Origin: Mariprofundus sp. NF | GTDB taxonomy: Bacteria; Pseudomonadota; Zetaproteobacteria; Mariprofundales; Mariprofundaceae | Direction: 5' to 3' | Assembly (NCBI RefSeq): GCF_013387455.1 | Contig: NZ_VWNC01000001.1 | Coordinates: forward strand, 310,001 to 374,000 | Length of the DNA stretch: 64,000 nt | In this document: piece after piece, positions 58,109-64,000 of the stretch | Layout: every line of letters starts with the position of its first letter | Position numbering within the stretch: position 1 is the stretch's first letter | Notes under the pieces: model-generated | The model's input: only the letters and a program-made list of their open reading frames with translations | The model's database searches: none | Told to the model about the DNA's origin: nothing | Made by a program: the position numbers and the translations under genes

Positions 58109-61015
58109 TTGAGCCGAGCTACCGGCAGCAATTATAAAAGCGACCTGATTATTGCAGCAGTAGTTGTTGCCGCAGTATGGTCGGCGGGCATCTTCCTGAA
58201 CCTGTTTGAAGTTTGCTACGATATTCTTCATAGCAATGAGCAGTGGCAACTTGATGAGGCACTGTTGGCACTTCTATCCTTTTCGTTGGTTGCTTTCTGG
58301 TTCTCCTTCAGACGTTGGCAAGAGGCCATCAAAGAGTCTGAAAAATCTTTAAAATCAGAAGTGGAAACTCTGAGATATCAAGACATCGCAAATAATATGA
58401 GAGTTGGCCTGCACGTGTACCAGCTTGAAGATTTGGATGATGACAGCTCATTACGTCTGATTGATAATAATCCGGCTTCATCCGAATTTACAGGTTTCGA
58501 TATTTCGCTGCTGATTGGCAAAACGATTGATGAGGCATTTCCGGATATTCGCAGCTCTGGATTACCACATCAGTATGCTGAGGTGGTACGAACAGGTACC
58601 CCATTTACTATTGATGAAGTTGAATATGGAGATGAACGGGTTGAGCGATCAACCTTCGCTGTGCAGGCATTTGCTCTTCCTGAGCAGTGTGTTGGCGTGC
58701 TGTTTGAAAATACCACTGAACGGAGTCGTACCACAAAAGCACTGCAGAAGTCAGAGACAATGCATGAAGTTGCGCAAGAGGTTGCTCAACTTGGACACTG
58801 GGAACTTGACCTTACCAACAACAACCTTTTCTGGTCCAATGAGAACTATTACATCTTTGGTGTAGAGCCGGGAGAAGTAAATACCTATGAGACGTTTCTG
58901 GAGAGGGTACACCCTGATGATCTGGATTTTGTGAATTCGGCCTACACTACCTCAGTTGAGAGTAGGACAGAATATGATATCGAACATCGTCTGCTTATGC
59001 TTGATGGCACAGTCAAGTGGGTACAAGAGAAGTGTCAAACCGAATATGAGGATGGCATAGCAGTTCGCTCGGTAGGCACCGTGCAGGATATCACCAAACG
59101 CAAGCTGGTAGAGCTGGAGATGATCGCCAGTAGAGATCGCTTTTCAAGTATTGTGGAGATGGCAGCAGATGCGATTGTATCCATCAATCAGCATCAGGAA
59201 ATTATTTTGTTTAACAGAGCGGCTGAGATGATGTTTGGCTACACAGAAGCTGATCTGTTGGGTAAACATGTAGATCAATTGATTCCTGAGAAGTTTAAAG
59301 AAGGGCATAGCCGTGGTGTTGAGGCCTTTAAAAAAGAAAATTCCAACATAATGATTCATCGCCGAAGTAGTGGCATTTTTGGATTGCGAAAGAGTGGTGA
59401 AGAGTTCCCCGTAGAAATATCAATTTCTAAAGTTGTCGTTGAAGATGATACTATTATGACTGTGATGATTCGTGATCTGTCTGATCAGGTTAAAGCTCAG
59501 GCTGAACAGCGCAAACTGTTAATGGCGATTAGTGAGGCTGGTGAGGCGATTCTGATTACCGATCGCAATGCAGTGATTGAATATGTGAACCCGGCTTTTT
59601 GTCAGATTACCGGCTATCAGCCCGATGAGGTGCTTGGAAGAACGCCATCCATGCTTAAAAGTCATGCTCAGGATCCCTCCTTTTATAAGGAGTTGTGGGA
59701 GACCATCACTGCGGGAGAGGTTTGGCATGGTACGCTTATTGACCGACGTAAGGATGGTAGCTTCTATCCGGCGCTGATGAATGTAGCGCCGATTCACGAT
59801 GAGTCTGGTGAGATCACCCACTTCGTATCCCTGCAACAGGATATGACCGAACATGAGAAGCTTGAAGCGCAGTTCATGCAGGCTCAGAAGATGGAGGCGA
59901 TAGGTACACTGGTCGGTGGCATTGCCCACGATTTTAATAACATGCTGGCCGCTCTGCAGGGCAACGTCTATCTGGCCAAGCGCAAGATTGATGAGCCTGC
60001 TGTTGTGGCCGACAAGTTGGAGAAGGTGGAGAAGCTAAGTGTCCGGGCTGCGGATATGGTACATCAGCTGCTCACCTTTGCCCGCAAGGATATGGTTGAA
60101 CTGCGTTCGATCCATCTCAATGCTTTTATTAAAGAGGGGCTGAAACTTGCCTGTAGTGCAATCCCTGAGAACATCAGGGTGAGCAAGTCGGTGACAGAGC
60201 AGAGTATGCTTATCAAAGGTGATGCCACCCAGCTGCAGCAGGTGGTGATGAACCTGCTGAATAATGCCCGTGATGCAGTGGCTGATAGTGAGAACCCTTG
60301 TATCACAGCATCTCTTGAGCTGTATGGAGCCACGCAGGAATTCCAGCAGAAATATCCTGAGCTGAAAGGTGATCAGCTGGCGCATCTCTCTGTACAGGAC
60401 AGTGGCTGTGGCATTCCATCGGATCTGATCGATAAGGTGGTTGAACCGTTTTTCACCACCAAAGGGGTAGGTAAGGGAACCGGCCTTGGTCTGGCGATGG
60501 TATATGGCGCAGTGCAGACACACGGTGGTGTGCTTGAGATTGATAGTGAAGCAGGGCAGGGCACAACCATGCACATCTACCTGCCATTGCTGCAGGAGCA
60601 GCGAAGTGAAGAGAGAGAGGTCGAAGAGGAGGCGGTTGCCGGTTCGGGGCAAATGGTGTTGCTGGTGGATGATGATGAGGTGATTCTTGAAACCGTGGCT
60701 GAGGTGCTGAGGAGCCTGGGCTATCTGGTGGTTGAGGCCGCCAATGGTGTGGCAGCATTGGATTACTATCGGGACCATCAGGATGAGATTGCTATTCTGC
60801 TGTCGGATATGGTGATGCCGGAGATGGGCGGTGTTGAACTGATTCAGCAGGTTCGCAAGCTCAATAGCGACATTCCAGTCATTCTGATGACCGGTTACGA
60901 CTTTTCTGGACGTAGTGAAGAGGTTGATCAGTTCGATAACTTTGAGCTGCTGAATAAACCGGTGGCGATTCAAGAGTTGAGTCAATTGATGCATACAATG
61001 ATGGCATCAAAATAA
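58109..61015 (+). CDS. Membrane hybrid histidine kinase with four PAS domains
   Basis: A 968-aa kinase starting at TTG (58109); no in-frame ATG or GTG exists between the upstream stop and this codon, and ribosome-site support is weak. Two membrane helices (about residues 12-33 and 48-66), then PAS 1 (about 90-205), PAS 2 of PAS_3 type (about 225-335), PAS 3 (about 345-460) and PAS 4 (about 470-585), H-box IAHDFNNMLAA, HATPase with GKGTGLGLAM, and receiver LVDDDE, DMVMPEMGG and NKPV. The core is near identical in motifs to the other three hybrid kinases. No regulator gene adjoins it. Confidence 0.9.
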   Translation: MSRATGSNYKSDLIIAAVVVAAVWSAGIFLNLFEVCYDILHSNEQWQLDEALLALLSFSLVAFWFSFRRWQEAIKESEKSLKSEVETLRYQDIANNMRVGLHVYQLEDLDDDSSLRLIDNNPASSEFTGFDISLLIGKTIDEAFPDIRSSGLPHQYAEVVRTGTPFTIDEVEYGDERVERSTFAVQAFALPEQCVGVLFENTTERSRTTKALQKSETMHEVAQEVAQLGHWELDLTNNNLFWSNENYYIFGVEPGEVNTYETFLERVHPDDLDFVNSAYTTSVESRTEYDIEHRLLMLDGTVKWVQEKCQTEYEDGIAVRSVGTVQDITKRKLVELEMIASRDRFSSIVEMAADAIVSINQHQEIILFNRAAEMMFGYTEADLLGKHVDQLIPEKFKEGHSRGVEAFKKENSNIMIHRRSSGIFGLRKSGEEFPVEISISKVVVEDDTIMTVMIRDLSDQVKAQAEQRKLLMAISEAGEAILITDRNAVIEYVNPAFCQITGYQPDEVLGRTPSMLKSHAQDPSFYKELWETITAGEVWHGTLIDRRKDGSFYPALMNVAPIHDESGEITHFVSLQQDMTEHEKLEAQFMQAQKMEAIGTLVGGIAHDFNNMLAALQGNVYLAKRKIDEPAVVADKLEKVEKLSVRAADMVHQLLTFARKDMVELRSIHLNAFIKEGLKLACSAIPENIRVSKSVTEQSMLIKGDATQLQQVVMNLLNNARDAVADSENPCITASLELYGATQEFQQKYPELKGDQLAHLSVQDSGCGIPSDLIDKVVEPFFTTKGVGKGTGLGLAMVYGAVQTHGGVLEIDSEAGQGTTMHIYLPLLQEQRSEEREVEEEAVAGSGQMVLLVDDDEVILETVAEVLRSLGYLVVEAANGVAALDYYRDHQDEIAILLSDMVMPEMGGVELIQQVRKLNSDIPVILMTGYDFSGRSEEVDQFDNFELLNKPVAIQELSQLMHTMMASK

Positions 61016-61066
61016 TTTCACCGTTCTTCGCTTTTCTCTATCCGGTGCAGCGCGTATTGTTCCGGC

Positions 61067-61645
61067 ATGGATAGAGGCAAACAGATCAGACCAAAAGCCG
61101 TGCTGCTGGATCGTGACGGGGTGATCAATTTTGATTCGCCCGATTATATTTTAAGCCCCGAGCAGTGGCAGCCGATTCCCGGCGCCCTTGAGGCGATTGC
61201 ACGCCTGCACAGCGCAGGAATCAAATTGGCTATTGTCAGCAACCAGTCCGGCCTTGGACGCGGCATGATGGATAGGGATACATTCAACGATATCCATGCC
61301 AAAATGATGCTGGCGATTGAGCAGGCTGGTGGTTATATCTCACATGTCGCCTACTGCCCGCACGGGCCGGATGATGGTTGTGTTTGCCGTAAACCTCTGC
61401 CGGGCATGGTGATCGACTCCCTTGCTGCACTGAATCTCCCTGACAAGCCTGAAGATGCACTGTTTATCGGTGATTCGATCCGTGATGTCGAGGCGGCCTT
61501 TGCAGCAAAGGTTCCTGCCATGCTGGTGCAGAGTGGATATGGCGATGCTGATAAGATTTTAGAGAAATCACGACAGTTGATGCCGGAGATTCAGGCTTTT
61601 GCCAATCTGGCCACAGCAGTTGATGCTGTTTTGGGAGAGTGCTGA
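61067..61645 (+). CDS. gmhB: D-glycero-beta-D-manno-heptose-1,7-bisphosphate 7-phosphatase
   Basis: A 192-aa HAD phosphatase of the GmhB family: AVLLDRDGVINFDSPDYI (nucleophile Asp), IVSNQSGLGRG, the zinc loop CPHGPDDGCVCRKPLPGM and FIGDSIRDVEAA. It removes the 7-phosphate from heptose bisphosphate before RfaE2 acts. gmhA and rfaE2 are 27-29 kb away on the other strand, so the pathway is split. The plsC start overlaps its stop. Confidence 0.95.
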   Translation: MDRGKQIRPKAVLLDRDGVINFDSPDYILSPEQWQPIPGALEAIARLHSAGIKLAIVSNQSGLGRGMMDRDTFNDIHAKMMLAIEQAGGYISHVAYCPHGPDDGCVCRKPLPGMVIDSLAALNLPDKPEDALFIGDSIRDVEAAFAAKVPAMLVQSGYGDADKILEKSRQLMPEIQAFANLATAVDAVLGEC

Positions 61646-62361
61646 TGCTGGCTATTCGATCAGCGCTGTTTAATGCCTGTTTTATGATTCTTACGCCGCT
61701 CTTCTCGCTGCTGGTGATTCTGTTTCGCCCGTTTGGTTTCTCTGCCTCATGGGTATGGGCCAAAATGTGGTCAAACACGACATTCTTTTTGTTGAGGGTG
61801 CTCTGTGGCATTCGAGTGGTGATTGAGGGGCAGGAACATCTGCCCGATCACGCCTGTGTGGTGGTGGCCAAACATCAATCGGCAGCAGAGACCGTGGCTA
61901 TGCCTATGCTGGTGCCGCCCTACACATGGATTCTTAAACGGGAGCTGTTCAATATCCCCTTCTTCGGTTGGGCGCTGGCACTGATGGGTACGATCGGCAT
62001 TCGCAGGGGAAGCCCGCGCGAGGCGATCAAGCAGGTGATCCATGATGGTACAGCTATGCTGGAGCAGGAGCGCTGGGTGGTGATCTTTCCCGAGGGGACA
62101 CGCTCAGCTGTGGGTGCTACAGGTAACTATCAACCAGGCGGTGTGATTCTGGCGCAGAAGGCGAAGGCTGGCATTTTGCCGATGGCACACAATGCCGGAG
62201 CCCTCTGGCCCAAACGCGGTTTCATCAAGAAACCGGGAACCATTACCTTCCGTTTTCTCCCCTATATCTCTGCAGATGAGGTGAACGCGGTGCGGCGCAA
62301 TGATCTGCTCAAACAGCTTGAGAGAGATATCGAAGCTGCCACCCGCGAACTCGGCGGTTGA
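61645..62361 (+). CDS. plsC: 1-acyl-sn-glycerol-3-phosphate acyltransferase
   Basis: A 238-aa membrane-bound acyltransferase that makes phosphatidate. The start at 61645 has GGGAG seven bases upstream and overlaps the gmhB stop by one base; a GTG at 61639 lacks spacing. An N-terminal membrane helix is followed by KHQSAAET (catalytic His, with Glu in the usual Asp place, a variant known in proteobacterial PlsC), GTIGIRRGSPREA and VVIFPEGTRSAVG. Coupling to gmhB links lipid and LPS synthesis, as is common. Confidence 0.93.
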   Translation: MLAIRSALFNACFMILTPLFSLLVILFRPFGFSASWVWAKMWSNTTFFLLRVLCGIRVVIEGQEHLPDHACVVVAKHQSAAETVAMPMLVPPYTWILKRELFNIPFFGWALALMGTIGIRRGSPREAIKQVIHDGTAMLEQERWVVIFPEGTRSAVGATGNYQPGGVILAQKAKAGILPMAHNAGALWPKRGFIKKPGTITFRFLPYISADEVNAVRRNDLLKQLERDIEAATRELGG

Positions 62362-62399
62362 GGTTACATTACATTACTCTGTTTTTGAGTTATCAGAGA

Positions 62400-62440
62400 T
62401 AAAAAAAGGGCGGCACCGATTTCGGGCCGCCCTTTTTTAT
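62400..62440. terminator. Bidirectional terminator between plsC and the DUF4389 gene
   Basis: GGGCGGC and GCCGCCC around an 11-base loop, with A-run before and T-run after, serve the two convergent genes. Confidence 0.92.
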
Positions 62441-62455
62441 TGAGATAGTAGCAGG

Positions 62456-62950
62456 TTAATCTTTTTTCTCTTCACTACTGATTTCAGGTTCGGAGTCAGC
62501 AGGTTTCTCTTCTTCAGCCTCTTTCCTGGCTGCAGGTTTGCGTGGTTTACGCTTTGGTGCTGGCTTCTTCTCTTCAACGACTTCTGCTTCTGCGACAATT
62601 TCCGGTTCAACAGCAGGAGCCTCTTCGGCAGCAACGACTACTTCGTCCTCAGCTTCATTGTCATCCAGTAGGGCTTCATCGGATGGGAAATCATCAAAAG
62701 GAAACGGACGTTTTTCGGTGTTGAAACTCAGGTAACGGTAGATTTGATAGAGAAAGGTTGCCAGCTGAGAGCCGAAGGAGAGCAGTTTATCATTGCGCTT
62801 GGCGGTAAATAGTACCCAGAGGAACTGCACAGCTATGACAGCTACCAGTACCACACGTGTAGCAGCAAATACCACGGCAAACAGCAGCATGAAAACCAGT
62901 CGCAGCCAGATGTTGGTATCCATGACATTTTCTTTGAGATCATCACTCAT
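62456..62950 (-). CDS. DUF4389 membrane protein with charged tail
   Basis: A 164-aa protein. MSDDLKENVMDTNIWLRLVFML begins a hydrophobic region of two helices (about residues 14-55), then AKRNDKLLSFGSQLATFLYQIYRYLSFNTE, in short runs, which is the DUF4389 signature. From about residue 80 a long low-complexity tail alternates acidic, Pro and Lys-rich blocks (EEKKPAPKRKPRKPAARKEAEEE in part). The tail is likely disordered and cytosolic. Function unknown. It precedes hppA on the same strand, about 50 bases away, so co-transcription is possible. Confidence 0.8.
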   Translation of the reverse strand: MSDDLKENVMDTNIWLRLVFMLLFAVVFAATRVVLVAVIAVQFLWVLFTAKRNDKLLSFGSQLATFLYQIYRYLSFNTEKRPFPFDDFPSDEALLDDNEAEDEVVVAAEEAPAVEPEIVAEAEVVEEKKPAPKRKPRKPAARKEAEEEKPADSEPEISSEEKKD

Positions 62951-62996
62951 GATTATAACTCCTGATAATTATGGTCTGATAACAGACCGATTCGGG

Positions 62997-64000
62997 CTAT
63001 CCTAGCAGAGGTGCGATCACCAGAGAAACGATGGCCATCACATTAATCAGGATATTCATTGATGGGCCGGAAGTATCCTTGAACGGGTCACCCACAGTAT
63101 CGCCAACAACCACGGCTTTGTGAACATCTGAACCTTTACCGCCGAGATTACCCTGTTCGACATATTTCTTGGCATTGTCCCAGGCACCACCGGCATTGGC
63201 CATGGTCAGTGCCAGCAGCACACAGCAGACCAGCGCGCCACCAAGCATGCCGCCGAGTGCCTCTGGTCCCAACCCGAAGCCGACGAGTACAGGGGCTGCC
63301 ACAGCCAGAACACCGGGCAGTACCATCTTTTTCAGAGCGGCATTGGTGGCGATGCTGATACAGCGTTCATGATCGGGTTCTCCTGTACCCTCCATCAATC
63401 CGGGAATTTCACGGAATTGCCTACGAATCTCTTTGATCATCTCAAAGGCGGCATCTCCGACAGCTGTCATGGTCAGGGATGCGACCCAGAAGGGGAAGAG
63501 GGCACCGATAAACATACCGACCAGCACAATGGGATGAGAGAGCTCAAGGCTGAAGTCGGGGACATTGGCCGATACGGTCTGTACATAGGCGGTGATGATG
63601 GCCAGTGCAGCAAGGGCTGCTGCACCAATGGCAAAACCTTTGCCGATGGCGGCGGTGGTGTTGCCCAGCTCATCGAGAGAGTCGGTGATAGCACGTGTCT
63701 CATCACCAAGGCCTGCCATCTCCGCGATGCCGCCTGCATTATCGGCAACCGGGCCGTAGGCATCGATGGCCATGGTCATGCCGACTGTGGCCAGCATACC
63801 GACAGCAGCAATGCCAACGCCGTAGAGGCCACACAGATTCGTGGAGATAAAGATGATCGCAGCAATGGTCAGTACGGGGATAATCACCGACTGCATGCCG
63901 ATAGCCAGACCGGAGATGATGACGGTGGCAGGGCCGGTTTCACCAGCCTTGGCAATATCACGAACCGGCTGGTCGCCGGTATAGTATTCTGTGATAAGTC
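62997..64000 (-). CDS. hppA: Membrane-bound pyrophosphatase, K+-type, 5' end beyond window
   Basis: The C-terminal 330-odd residues of a membrane pyrophosphatase that couples PPi hydrolysis to ion pumping; the frame runs off the window edge at 64000 ([20 protein letters not shown] upstream of the first internal Met). The segment [17 protein letters not shown], and [25 protein letters not shown] near the end, are catalytic landmarks. [16 protein letters not shown] has Ala and Gly at the two sites that are Lys and Thr in K+-independent enzymes, so this is the K+-dependent class; whether it pumps H+ or Na+ is not settled here. Confidence 0.95.
   Translation of the reverse strand, partial: LITEYYTGDQPVRDIAKAGETGPATVIISGLAIGMQSVIIPVLTIAAIIFISTNLCGLYGVGIAAVGMLATVGMTMAIDAYGPVADNAGGIAEMAGLGDETRAITDSLDELGNTTAAIGKGFAIGAAALAALAIITAYVQTVSANVPDFSLELSHPIVLVGMFIGALFPFWVASLTMTAVGDAAFEMIKEIRRQFREIPGLMEGTGEPDHERCISIATNAALKKMVLPGVLAVAAPVLVGFGLGPEALGGMLGGALVCCVLLALTMANAGGAWDNAKKYVEQGNLGGKGSDVHKAVVVGDTVGDPFKDTSGPSMNILINVMAIVSLVIAPLLG

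Noticed and set aside
60035-60994. Minus-strand open frame of 319 codons
   Set aside because: It is antisense to the ATPase and receiver domains of the four-PAS kinase. The same regions of the paralogous kinases give similar His-rich antisense frames, so it is a composition effect.

Overview
The window looks like chromosomal DNA of a Gram-negative proteobacterium of moderate GC. It carries genes for LPS heptose and KDO (gmhA, rfaE2, gmhB, kdsA), an outer-membrane lipoprotein set (LpoA-like, DolP-like, OmpA-like) and gammaproteobacterial-style housekeeping genes (hflD, pdxB, orn, rlmJ, ppnP, large single-chain purL). The rsmI/lpoA/yraN/SIS/dolP neighbourhood is arranged much as in Escherichia coli. 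Other traits are less gamma-like: a SPOUT methyltransferase before rplS, tandem rhombosortases, a K+-type membrane pyrophosphatase and many PAS-rich hybrid kinases. A lineage such as the Zetaproteobacteria would fit, but that is an inference and not something the sequence proves. No rRNA, tRNA, CRISPR array, transposase or prophage was recognised.

Layout. 1-8.7 kb: ppnP, a 2OG-Fe(II) oxygenase, rlmJ divergent from a marR gene that leads a small cytochrome/membrane-protein operon, a hybrid kinase, an EamA transporter, a candidate structured RNA and a repeat-containing lipoprotein. 8.7-14 kb: an RNA-themed block of tex, a NYN-LOTUS protein and a CvfB-like S1 protein. tex is flanked on both sides by copies of a duplicated non-coding locus. 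14-16.3 kb: two tandem rhombosortases, a SPOUT methyltransferase and rplS. 16.4-27.8 kb: purL, pyrG, kdsA, eno, ftsB, a four-helix-bundle gene inserted between ftsB and gltX, then gltX and cysS. 27.9-37.5 kb, mostly minus strand: a 70-aa protein, a large OmpA-like protein, orn, pdxB, rfaE2, dolP, a deoxyhypusine-synthase-like gene, gmhA/diaA, yraN and rsmI, with lpoA divergent. 37.5-47.3 kb: a SulP transporter, a duplicated two-gene OmpA cassette, hflD, a DUF455 gene, a hybrid kinase and a DUF1015 gene. 47.5-64 kb: a CBS-PAS hybrid kinase, serB, mfd, a REC-HisKA protein, mgtE, trxB, a four-PAS hybrid kinase, gmhB-plsC, a DUF4389 protein and the 3' part of hppA.

Two structures deserve most attention. 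First, each side of tex carries a divergent pair of apparent small-RNA genes whose hairpins expose C-rich, anti-Shine-Dalgarno-like loops. One hairpin keeps its 9-bp stem through a compensatory base change and keeps a 30-nt loop in both copies. Second, the S23-type four-helix-bundle gene between ftsB and gltX is bounded by imperfect inverted repeats that run into the ends of both neighbouring genes. A gene-less hairpin of the same repeat family lies at 37489-37549. Other notable points are the duplicated OmpA cassette, in which one copy has lost a peptidoglycan-binding Asp, the deoxyhypusine-synthase-like gene in the heptose operon, and a 6S-like RNA candidate.
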